64,000 nt of DNA, from NCBI RefSeq assembly GCF_019038415.1, contig NZ_JAFKRG010000040.1:56943-120942 (forward strand), given 5' to 3'. Origin of the DNA: Synechococcus sp. CCY 9618. Lineage in GTDB: Bacteria > Cyanobacteriota > Cyanobacteriia > PCC-6307 > Cyanobiaceae. Positions 17,178 to 24,813 of this stretch are shown one piece after another (the first letter of the stretch is position 1; each line of letters starts with the position of its first letter). The notes under the pieces were generated by a model. That model made no database searches, was not told the origin of the DNA, and worked only from the letters and a program-made list of their open reading frames with translations. Made by a program: the position numbers and the translations under genes.

Positions 17178-17861
17178 ATGTCGCTGCTGCGGCTCTCCGG
17201 TGTTCTGCTGCTGATCGGCTGCTGCCGCCCGGCCGCGGCCCAGCCCCTCACTCCCCCACCCCTGAAAGCCCCGGTGCCCCCCGGGCCGGTGATCCCGCCG
17301 ATCAGCCGTGCCGATCCCCAGCTGGAGGCGGCGCTGCAGGCCCGGCTGTTCGCCGGCCCGGTTGCGGCGACGCCGACGGCGGCCGGCGATCCGGATCAGA
17401 CCGAATGGGAACAGGCCCGGGCCACGGGCCAGCATCCGTCGTGCAACGAGGTGGGGCCGCTGCGCTACATGCACAACCGGATCGATCTGGACGGCGACGG
17501 CCGGCTGGAGACCGTGGCGCTGGTGGTGGGCTCCTACGCCTGCTCCAGCGACGGCTGCACCCTGATGGTGTTCCGTGACGGGGCCGGGGGCCTGGAGCTG
17601 GTGGCGGAGAACGGCCTGTTCCAGTCACCCCTCAGGGTGATCAGCCAGCGCCATCGCGGCTGGCTGGATCTGACCATGCCCGCCAGCCTGCACGGGGCGC
17701 CCGAGGGGCTGATGGAGCTGGTCTTCAACGGCCACACCTACCGGCCGCTGGCGGGTGGGGCGGCCCGGTACGCCGCAGCCACGCCACCCGGAACGGTGGT
17801 GCTGGAGCTGCTGCCCCTGCCCTTCGAACAGCTGGGCCAGCCGCTGCCCTGCGGCTCCTGA
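17178..17861 (+). CDS. secreted or periplasmic hypothetical protein
   Basis: 227 residues with a signal peptide (hydrophobic residues 5-14, then CCRPAAAQ with probable cleavage after AAA). A Pro-rich linker covers about residues 24-45. The middle has one calcium-loop-like DLDGDGRLE (about residue 98), like a single FG-GAP/VCBS-type unit, followed by a Cys pair (SYACSSDGC). Function unknown. Confidence 0.6.
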   Translation: MSLLRLSGVLLLIGCCRPAAAQPLTPPPLKAPVPPGPVIPPISRADPQLEAALQARLFAGPVAATPTAAGDPDQTEWEQARATGQHPSCNEVGPLRYMHNRIDLDGDGRLETVALVVGSYACSSDGCTLMVFRDGAGGLELVAENGLFQSPLRVISQRHRGWLDLTMPASLHGAPEGLMELVFNGHTYRPLAGGAARYAAATPPGTVVLELLPLPFEQLGQPLPCGS

Positions 17862-17899
17862 CCCCTGCCGGCCGCTTGAATGGCACGCACCGACGCGGC

Positions 17900-18823
17900 A
17901 TGGCGATGAGGATCCTGGTGATGGGCGGCACCCGCTTCGTGGGCCGGCCCCTGGTCAGCCGGCTGCTGGCCGCGGGCCATGAACTCACCCTCTTCACCCG
18001 CGGCCGCAACCCGCTGCCGGAGGGGGTGGAGCACCTGCAGGGCGACCGCAGCAGCGCCGAGGGCCTCGCCGCGCTGCAGGACCGCCCCTTCGAGGTGATC
18101 ATCGACAGCTCCGGCCGCAGCCTGGACGACACCCGCCGGGTGCTGGAGCGGACCGGTGCGCCGTCCCACCGGCTGGTGTACGTGAGTTCGGCGGGGGTCT
18201 ACGCCGACAGCGAGCTCTGGCCCCTGGATGAGGACGCCCCCATCGACCCGGCCAGCCGCCATGCCGGCAAGGCCGAGACCGAGACCTGGCTGCGCCAGGA
18301 GGGCATCCCCTTCACCAGCTTCCGGCCCACCTACATCGTCGGGCCGGGCAACTACAACCCGGTGGAGAGCTGGTTCTTCGATCGGATCGTGCACGGGCAA
18401 CCGGTGCCCCTGCCCGGCGACGGCAGCACCATCACCCAGCTGGGCCATGTGAGCGACCTGGCCGCCGCCATGGCCCGCTGCATCGAAGTGGATCCGGCCG
18501 CCAACCGGATCTACAACTGCACCGGCTCCCAGGGCGTCACCTTTCTGGGCCTGGTGCAGGCGGCGGCCCGGGCCTGCGGCAAGGATCCCACCTCGGTGGA
18601 GATCCGCCGCTTCGACCCGGCCGGCCTCGACAAGAAGGCACGCAAGGCCTTTCCGCTGCGCCTGGCCCACTTCCTCACCGACACCCACCGGGTGCGCAGG
18701 GAGCTGGCCTGGGAGCCGGCCTACGACCTGGAGGCCACCCTGGCGGACAGCTACGCCAACGACTACGCCAAGCGGATGCCCACAACCCCTGATTTCAGTG
18801 GCGATGCGGCGCTGCTGGGGTGA
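17900..18823 (+). CDS. NAD-dependent epimerase/dehydratase family, CSP41-like
   Basis: 307 residues, extended short-chain dehydrogenase fold. The dinucleotide motif is GGTRFVGRPL (about residues 8-17); YVSSAGVY and the later HAGK provide the Tyr/Lys-region features. It resembles the cyanobacterial/plastid CSP41 (chloroplast stem-loop RNA-binding protein) subgroup, in which enzyme activity may be replaced by RNA binding. Starts at 17900 or 17906 are both plausible; an upstream TTG (17876) is less so. Confidence 0.8.
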   Translation: MAMRILVMGGTRFVGRPLVSRLLAAGHELTLFTRGRNPLPEGVEHLQGDRSSAEGLAALQDRPFEVIIDSSGRSLDDTRRVLERTGAPSHRLVYVSSAGVYADSELWPLDEDAPIDPASRHAGKAETETWLRQEGIPFTSFRPTYIVGPGNYNPVESWFFDRIVHGQPVPLPGDGSTITQLGHVSDLAAAMARCIEVDPAANRIYNCTGSQGVTFLGLVQAAARACGKDPTSVEIRRFDPAGLDKKARKAFPLRLAHFLTDTHRVRRELAWEPAYDLEATLADSYANDYAKRMPTTPDFSGDAALLG

Positions 18824-18874
18824 CGCTATGTCCGGTGGCCTGAGGATGGTGAGGTTTCCCGCAGGGCCTGATCC

Positions 18875-19624
18875 ATGCCCACCATCCAGGGGTCACCTGT
18901 GAAACGCCTGCGGCGTCTGATCCCCCTGGCCCTGCGCCAGGACATCAAACATTCCCTGCGCCAACTCCACGACGGCCTCAAGGGGATCAGCTTTGACGGC
19001 AGCGTCGGCGCCCTGGGAAGCTGCCCCCTGATCAGCCTCGTTCAGCCGATCCCGCCTAGCACGTTTTTCGAGAACAAGATCATCAATCTGACCCGTGGCG
19101 CCGCGCTGCTCGATGGCAACATCATCGGCGTGCGGCAGAACTGGTCGTTCTGGCATCGCATCCGGCATCCCAAGGCTGCCAATGGCTTCGTCGAAGGGCG
19201 AAACCTCGTCAACGGCAAGCTCGTGGCCCTGAGCGGTGGGGGGCTCTGCCAGCTTGCTTCCATCACGTACCACCTCGCCCTGCTCGGGGGGCTGACCATC
19301 CTCGAGCGCCATGCCCACAGCCTGGATCTCTACTTGGACCATCAGCGATTCACACCTCTGGGCGCCGATGCCACGGTGGTCTGGGGATTCAAGGATCTGA
19401 GGCTGCACAATCCCCACCCCGTTCCCATCTCCCTGCGTTTCCGGGTGGTGGAGAACCGGTTGATCGCCGAACTCCTGGCCGATGGGCAGTGGCCAGCCCA
19501 GCACGTTGATTTCGTGCAGATTCCGCTGGACGCCCCTTACATTCAGGTCAGCACGATGGTCAACCATCAGGTTCATGACGTGACCATCTACGAGCAACGG
19601 CACGGCATGCAGGTCGCCGGTTAG
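18875..19624 (+). CDS. VanW family protein
   Basis: 249 residues. The central segment GGGLCQLASITYHLAL (about residues 124-139) is the VanW signature, preceded by a conserved arrangement of Asn/Lys/Arg residues. VanW proteins occur in vancomycin-resistance clusters and widely elsewhere; biochemical function is not established. No clear signal peptide. The stop codon (19622-19624) lies 5 bases before a copied fragment of pgsA. The base composition is AT-richer than the neighbours to the left. Confidence 0.8.
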   Translation: MPTIQGSPVKRLRRLIPLALRQDIKHSLRQLHDGLKGISFDGSVGALGSCPLISLVQPIPPSTFFENKIINLTRGAALLDGNIIGVRQNWSFWHRIRHPKAANGFVEGRNLVNGKLVALSGGGLCQLASITYHLALLGGLTILERHAHSLDLYLDHQRFTPLGADATVVWGFKDLRLHNPHPVPISLRFRVVENRLIAELLADGQWPAQHVDFVQIPLDAPYIQVSTMVNHQVHDVTIYEQRHGMQVAG

Positions 19625-19629
19625 CTGTG

Positions 19630-19743
19630 CAACAGGGAAAGGAACTGCAGGATCGTCTTGGTCTTGCCCGCCACCGAGGCGGGGCCGCCCGAGCCCTGAG
19701 AGGCCCGGCAGCCGGAGATCAGCAGTTCCCGGGCCAGCAGCAG
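19630..19743 (-). pseudogene. 114-bp internal copy of pgsA
   Basis: This stretch matches the inside of the intact pgsA gene (22696-22809) at 108 of 114 positions by direct alignment, in the same orientation. It encodes the segment around ARELLISG and KTILQF. Homology stops abruptly on both sides, and no start, stop or rest of the gene is present, so it cannot give a working enzyme. It marks one edge of a rearranged segment. Confidence 0.9.
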
Positions 19744-20178
19744 GGGCATCTGCAACCATCCCAACAGCAACGGCAGGAGCGAGTTCACGGCAAAGCCTCG
19801 AAATCGTTGCTCCGGAGCATCGGCTGAAGCCGCGTCAGGTTTCGCGACAACAACGCCCCAAGGGGGCGGCAAGGAAAGCCCGCTCACGACGGTGGTGAGG
19901 ATCACGGCGTGGAGGAAGGAATCCGCCATCGGGCAGGTGGGCGGGCCCGTGGCCCCGGCACACCGCATCTGATGCCGTTATCGGCGAAGCGACACGCCGA
20001 TGATGTCCCGGGACTCACGGTCACCATGGCGCCATCGAGGCCCCGTCGGATGAAGGGAGAAGGTGGCGGGCTCCCTCGCGGCCGTTGTGGCAGTGCATCT
20101 TGTCAAGGCCGGCTCACCATCGCCATTGCTGAGCCTGGTCCGGCTTTGCCGAGGCTGGACACGCCGATGGAACTGTCG
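19744..20178. other. 435-bp stretch without a gene
   Basis: Between the pgsA fragment and the next gene I find only short open frames with no recognisable product. No transposase motif, repeat or terminator was seen. It may be degraded sequence left by the rearrangement that placed the pgsA copy here. Confidence 0.4.
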
Positions 20179-21747
20179 TCAGGGGGGAGTCTCATGGGCA
20201 GGCGGCCCGGCCCCCACGGCCCGCCACAGCCGGCCGAGAGCGTGCATGAGAAGACGGAGCAGGATCTCAAGGGCAAGAATGGCCAGGAGGATGCCGACCC
20301 ACTCCACAGGGTGGAGATAGCGGGAAACGGCATCGCCGACGGCAAAGACCCCCAGGATGTAGAGGCCTGCCGGCAGCAACAGCAGTGCGGCACGCCGGAG
20401 CAAAGAGGGCCGCAGGCTGATCAGCACACCCAGCACCATCAGAATCCCGAATGGCCTGAGCCGCAAGGAGGCGAGTCCGCTTTCATGCGCCCCAGCCGGC
20501 CCAGCAGGCTCCACCCATCGGAAGTGTTTGTCGACGGCATGGAGAAAACCTGTGAAGCGATAGTTCCTCAGATCGCCCGCACGGGCCAGCCGCTGAAACT
20601 CCCCTGCGTCAACGCGGAAAGGCAAGGAAAAATAGGATGGTTTCTTGATCCAACGATTGCGGGTGTTCAGCAGCTGCTCCCTCCAGAACTCCGGTGGATC
20701 AAAGCGGTGATTGACGAGGCTTCCTGACATCGCAATCCCCGTGGTAGTGACAGTGAATTGCAGAAACTTCAGGGGATGATCGCGAATCGCATCCATCGAT
20801 AAGCTCCGTGCCACCTGGGAAAACCTCAGCTCATCCTTGTTCAATTCGGCCCAGATGGGATGGATTGCGCTGGAATCCTTCGAGTTGAATCGTTTTTTGA
20901 AGTTCTGCGCCACCCATGGATAGCTGTTACCCGCGGCACGCGCTTCCAGAACTACAGGCCGCAGCGCTTCTCGGTAACGCCGATGGGGCTCCCCCGACTC
21001 CCGCACCATCGGCAGGACGGAGTTGAGCAGAAGCCAGTACCCCTGTGAACTCTTGCCAACGGTGATCGCCAGGAGCAGCGCCGTCAAGCCAGCCAGGCCA
21101 CTGCGCCAGGTCCAGGCCCACCGGCGAGGGTCGCCGGCATGGATCACAAAGCCGATGATCGCGCCCAGCCACAGGAAGCGACCGGCTCCCTTCATCCCGG
21201 CGAGCAGAATGGTGGCAATGGTGAGCAGGAACAGCCCCTGGCGACTGGTGAACACACCGGGAGTGAGAGCCACCGCGACCGTGAACACGAAGGCCGCAAG
21301 CAGAAGAGTCTCGGCGATGAACTCATGCTCATACCAGAGCATTCTTGGCCAGACGGCACAGATCAGCGTCACGAGGGGAACGCTGAACCGCGGTCGCAGG
21401 CTGAGGTAGCGGGCGATCCAGCCGATCCCCACGATGGTGGCGAGCCCGATCAGATGTTGAAGTAACGGCAGAACGTACCAGCAGGGTGCCGGTATGGCGG
21501 TGACGAGGGCCAGAAAGATCGGATACAGCCAGCGTCGCTTTGGCGAGAGATCGAATTCGCCTTTGGTAAAGAGTTGATGGGCAAATTCGTAATAGGAACC
21601 ACTGTCGGCACCGAAGTAGCCCTGTGGAGTGACCCAGAGGAAGTGGCTACGTAGAGCGAAGCCAACCAGCAGAGCGGGTGCGCACAGCCAGAGGAACGTC
21701 CTCAGGTCAACAGGTTCGGATGAGAACAGCGAGAGCAAACGTTTCAC
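20179..21747 (-). CDS. polytopic membrane protein, GT39/ArnT-like glycosyltransferase fold
   Basis: 522 residues, start GTG, with about ten hydrophobic helices: N-terminal at 19-36, a cluster at 85-220, and a C-terminal group at 425-500. Between them lies a soluble part (about 235-410). The first loop has GADSGSYYEFAHQ (about residue 45), which resembles the acidic D-x-x-x-Y/F loop of family-39 and ArnT-type glycosyltransferases that use lipid-linked sugars. Donor and acceptor are unknown. It stands alone between pgsA-derived and transposase-derived debris, and its third-codon GC is lower than usual here. Confidence 0.65.
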   Translation of the reverse strand: MKRLLSLFSSEPVDLRTFLWLCAPALLVGFALRSHFLWVTPQGYFGADSGSYYEFAHQLFTKGEFDLSPKRRWLYPIFLALVTAIPAPCWYVLPLLQHLIGLATIVGIGWIARYLSLRPRFSVPLVTLICAVWPRMLWYEHEFIAETLLLAAFVFTVAVALTPGVFTSRQGLFLLTIATILLAGMKGAGRFLWLGAIIGFVIHAGDPRRWAWTWRSGLAGLTALLLAITVGKSSQGYWLLLNSVLPMVRESGEPHRRYREALRPVVLEARAAGNSYPWVAQNFKKRFNSKDSSAIHPIWAELNKDELRFSQVARSLSMDAIRDHPLKFLQFTVTTTGIAMSGSLVNHRFDPPEFWREQLLNTRNRWIKKPSYFSLPFRVDAGEFQRLARAGDLRNYRFTGFLHAVDKHFRWVEPAGPAGAHESGLASLRLRPFGILMVLGVLISLRPSLLRRAALLLLPAGLYILGVFAVGDAVSRYLHPVEWVGILLAILALEILLRLLMHALGRLWRAVGAGPPAHETPP

Positions 21748-22245
21748 GAATTACTAGCTGTTGTGTATGCCTATGGCTATGGCTATGGAAGCATGCCCTC
21801 CTGCTTGTGGAGCCCAACCGAACGTTCCATTGGCTGCGGCCCGGCTCGTTTGGAGCCTGCTCCCTTCTGTCTGTCAACCTCCGTGGCCCAGTTTCTCCGT
21901 TCATACCGTCCAGGCGACTCCCTGGCATCGGCGGTCAGGACGCCCTGGGTACTGCCCCGATCGGACTGAACCGGCTCCCAGCAGGAGTCTCCCGGATGCC
22001 CCCGTAGCATCTGACCGATGAGTTTCTGTTCACCTTGGAGCCCTGCGAAGGGCAGGGGCGCTTCCCCCCTGCAGGCGTCACCCTCCAGCTTCCCGGCCCG
22101 GCGCACATCGTTGCCATCGAAGTAGGGACGCAGACGCGACTTGCGGGCCGTCTCGCTCGAGCAGCCCGCCCCGCAGACCCCCTACCGGCCCAGGAATACG
22201 ACGAGGGCCCTGGAGTTCTCCATTGGACGGATCCGGGCCGCTAGC
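21748..22245. other. 498-bp stretch without a gene
   Basis: No supported gene. Three tandem CTATGG units occur at 21771-21788, just upstream of the minus-strand GTG start at 21747. The rest shows short unrelated open frames and could be the decayed flank of the transposon remnant to the right. Confidence 0.35.
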
Positions 22246-22480
22246 TGTGCTTTCCCACCAGGTTGTTCATGCCTGCAGCTGAGCGAGCCACTGCTGGGGG
22301 GTGAGGCCACCCAGCGCCATGGGGCCCCTGCGGCCGTTATAAATCCGCAGGTAGGCCTGCAGCAGCTCATTGCGAGCCGCTGAGGTGCCGTAATGCATCA
22401 CGTAGGCCCTTTCCTCCAGCAGGATTTTGATGAATCGCTCTGCCTTGCCGTTGGTCCGACCCTCTTGGCCCCCGCTGATG
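22246..22480 (-). mobile_element. IS481-type transposase remnant (3' end only)
   Basis: Reading the minus strand to a TGA at 22267-22269 gives the C-terminal end of an rve-type integrase. It has NGKAERFIKILLEERAY, then a Tyr-Gly spacer, then YNGRRGPMALGGLTP and QQWLAQLQA before the stop. Spacing of the E-R-F and Y-N-x-R segments matches IS481/IS3-type transposases. The catalytic DDE core's first part and the N-terminal HTH are absent; upstream of about 22480 similarity is lost. TGTGC at 22246 could be the inner edge of the left terminal repeat. Not functional. Confidence 0.75.
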
Positions 22481-22545
22481 GCCTTCCCGGCCGGATGGCG
22501 ATGACGATGCAGCGGGAGTGCCGCTGGCTGTTGGAGCGTTCTTGA

Positions 22546-23079
22546 TCAGTCTCGATCGGTGGCCAGCAGATACCCCAGCGCCGAGCTCAGAGCCAGCAGC
22601 AGGGACGGCCAGAACAGCCACCAGCCGATGCCATGCAGCCGCGGCGCCAGCGCCAGGCCGCTGCCCAGCCCCCAGCGATCAGGCCAGAGCAGCAGCAACA
22701 GGGAAATGAACTGCAGGATCGTCTTGGCCTTGCCCGCCGCCGAGGCGGGGCCGCCGGAGCCCTGAGAGGCCCGCCAGCCGGAGATCAGCAGCTCCCGGGC
22801 CAGCAGCAGCCACACCGCCCACACAGGCAGCCCGCCGGTGTGGGCCAGCCAAAGCAGGGGGGCGCTGATCAGGATCTTGTCGGTGAGCGGGTCCAGGCGG
22901 GCGCCCCACACCGAGCCGCCGCCGGCCCGACGGGCCAGGACGCCGTCGGCCCAGTCGCTCAGGCCCCCCAGCAGCAGCAGGCCCCAGGCCAGGCCGGGCC
23001 GACCGCCGGCCAGGGCCAGCAGCAGGGGCAGTCCCAGCAGGGCCCGGGCGACGGTGAGCAGATCGGCGAGGCGTCGCAT
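22546..23079 (-). CDS. pgsA: CDP-diacylglycerol--glycerol-3-phosphate 3-phosphatidyltransferase
   Basis: 177-residue membrane enzyme making phosphatidylglycerophosphate, precursor of the thylakoid lipid phosphatidylglycerol. The CDP-alcohol phosphatidyltransferase motif is complete around residues 42-68: D-W-A-D-G, A-R, G, then D-P-L-T-D. Several hydrophobic helices flank it. ATG 23079 is chosen because the family starts there; the open frame upstream is not conserved. A 114-bp piece of this gene is duplicated at 19630-19743, and a transposase remnant lies just past its 3' end. Confidence 0.92.
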   Translation of the reverse strand: MRRLADLLTVARALLGLPLLLALAGGRPGLAWGLLLLGGLSDWADGVLARRAGGGSVWGARLDPLTDKILISAPLLWLAHTGGLPVWAVWLLLARELLISGWRASQGSGGPASAAGKAKTILQFISLLLLLWPDRWGLGSGLALAPRLHGIGWWLFWPSLLLALSSALGYLLATDRD

Positions 23080-23129
23080 GGGGGGTCGGTCCGGCGCACC
23101 AGCAGAATGCAGCCATCCGTGAGAGTCCC

Positions 23130-23597
23130 ATGGTCGTCGAGCGCAGCGTGGCCGAGGTGATGAGCACACCGGTGCTGAGCGTGACCACCACCACGCCCCT
23201 GCAGGACGCGGTGAAACTGATGAGCGAGCACCACATCAGCGGCCTGCCGGTGCTTGATGCAGACGGCGCCCTGGCAGGGGAACTCAGCGAACAGGACCTG
23301 ATGGTGCGGGAGAGCGGCTTCGATGCCGGCCCCTACGTGATGCTCCTCGATGCGGTGATCTACCTGCGCAACCCCCTCGACTGGGACCGCCAGGTGCACC
23401 AGGTGCTGGGCAACACGGTGGCGGACGTGATGGGCTCCCAACCCCACAGCTGTCCGGCCGACACCAGCCTGCCGGCAGCGGCCCGCCTGCTGCACGAACG
23501 GGGCACCCAGCGGCTGTTCGTGCTCGACGACCAGCAGAAGCTGGCCGGGGTGCTCACCCGCGGGGATGTGGTGCGGGCCCTGGCGTCCCAGGGCTGA
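23130..23597 (+). CDS. tandem CBS-domain protein
   Basis: 155 residues: CBS1 at about 5-60 (VAEVMSTPVLSV, ISGLPVLDADG) and CBS2 at about 95-152 (VADVMGSQPHSC, QRLFVLDDQQKLAGVLTRGDVV). Such pairs bind adenine nucleotides and act as stand-alone regulators. Between them is a short insert with Tyr/Leu/Trp. Divergent from pgsA, 50 bp apart. Partner unknown. Confidence 0.88.
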   Translation: MVVERSVAEVMSTPVLSVTTTTPLQDAVKLMSEHHISGLPVLDADGALAGELSEQDLMVRESGFDAGPYVMLLDAVIYLRNPLDWDRQVHQVLGNTVADVMGSQPHSCPADTSLPAAARLLHERGTQRLFVLDDQQKLAGVLTRGDVVRALASQG

Positions 23598-23603
23598 GGC
23601 CCG

Positions 23604-24008
23604 TCAGGGCAGCGCCAGCGGCGCGGCAGCAGTGCCGCTTCCGCCGGCAGGGGTTGGCTGCGGCTCAGATCCCGCTCCTGGCGCCGTTGCACCGCCGTCC
23701 GCGGCGGCGTAGCGCTCGTACATCGGCCCCGAAACAAAGGCGAGGGCCGAACGATCGGCATAGGCCTCCTGCTCCCGGTCCCAGCCCGTGAACAGATCGA
23801 TGCTCACCTGGCGGGGATCGAAATCGAGGGCGTAGACCTCCCCATCCGGGAGGTAGCGGAAGCCCTCGCCGGAGGGGGCTGCAGCCGCGGAACGATGGAG
23901 AGGGAGGGGTTCGCTCAGGGGCGGGGCGATGGCCACCAGGCCGGCGAAACCCAGCACGGGCAGGCTTCCGGCAAGCCAGCGTTTGCACCCCCTGAGCCGC
24001 GGCCTCAC
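23604..24008 (-). CDS. secreted or anchored hypothetical protein
   Basis: 134 residues with an N-terminal hydrophobic segment (about 12-30) after a basic start, suggesting export. The middle contains VYALDFDPRQVSIDLFTG and FVSGPMYER, which I associate with the N-terminal part of cyanobacterial phosphodiester-glycosidase-like (DUF2233) proteins. If so, this gene is a truncated member, because the protein ends in a low-complexity Gly/Ala/Pro tail after about residue 100. GTG 24008 overlaps the TGA of the pdeM-like gene, implying coupled translation. Confidence 0.5.
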   Translation of the reverse strand: MRPRLRGCKRWLAGSLPVLGFAGLVAIAPPLSEPLPLHRSAAAAPSGEGFRYLPDGEVYALDFDPRQVSIDLFTGWDREQEAYADRSALAFVSGPMYERYAAADGGATAPGAGSEPQPTPAGGSGTAAAPLALP

Positions 24009-24712
24009 GCCGCGGGATTGACGCCGCGGGGCCTCAGGCTGGGGCGGGGACGATTCCGGGGGCGTGGGGAAGGGTTCCAGGGAACGATGGCACCGTCGGC
24101 CACGAGCCAGAGCGCCTCACCTTGTGAACAGGGATGGCCTCCAGTCAAGAGGCCGAAAGCCGGCAGGACCAGCTGCTCCGCCGTCCGGTCGTAGGCGAAG
24201 CAGGGCAGGCGCAGGCGGTCGGCGCCGTCGCCCACCAGGGCCACCGGATGGCAGTGGCCGCAGACATTCAGCTGACCTGGCCGGGGCTCGGGGGCGTGGC
24301 TGAGCCAGAGGGGGCCGGTGGCCGTTGAGGGCTCCTGCACCAACCCCTCCAGCCAGCAGCCCCGCTCGTGGTTGCCGCCGATCAGGCGCAGGGGGCAGCC
24401 CATCAATGCGGGCAGGGCGAGCAGCTTCTGGCGCAGCTCCCGGGTGAGGCCCAGGCGGCTGTGGATCAGGTCGCCGAGCACCACCACCTCCCTGGGCTGA
24501 TGGTGATGGGCCAGGGCCAGAAGGGCGTTGAGGGTGGCCCCATCCCCGTCGCTGGGCAGGGGGATGCCCTGGCTCTGGAAGGTTTCCGCCTTGCCCAGGT
24601 GCAGATCCGCCACCAGCAGCAGACCCTGCTGCGGATCCCACGCGGCTCGTCCGGCCAGCAGCTGCAGCCGATGGCCCCGCCACAGGAACTCGGCGCAGGC
24701 CGCGCCGCTCAT
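24005..24712 (-). CDS. pdeM: PdeM-like metallophosphoesterase
   Basis: 235 residues, calcineurin-type phosphoesterase. Metal-binding motifs are in order: VADLHLGK (about residue 33), VVLGDLIHSR, GGNHERG and VCGHCHPV. The pattern is that of the ligase-associated DNA-damage-response endonuclease PdeM, though no ligase or helicase partner is adjacent here. ATG 24712 begins the conserved region; the 36 residues open upstream look non-coding. The C-terminus has a Pro/Arg-rich tail (about 210-230). Confidence 0.8.
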   Translation of the reverse strand: MSGAACAEFLWRGHRLQLLAGRAAWDPQQGLLLVADLHLGKAETFQSQGIPLPSDGDGATLNALLALAHHHQPREVVVLGDLIHSRLGLTRELRQKLLALPALMGCPLRLIGGNHERGCWLEGLVQEPSTATGPLWLSHAPEPRPGQLNVCGHCHPVALVGDGADRLRLPCFAYDRTAEQLVLPAFGLLTGGHPCSQGEALWLVADGAIVPWNPSPRPRNRPRPSLRPRGVNPAA

Positions 24713-24813
24713 GGCTGCACCGGCGGCCGGCGGGGGAGGGGCATGGAGCGGGGGAAGGGAATGGAGGCGCGTCCATCTTCTCCGACGAGAATCAGCGCAG
24801 CACGGGGTCGCCG

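Noticed and set aside
21771..21788. CTATGG triplet repeat as a possible regulatory array
   Set aside because: Only three units; no evidence of function.
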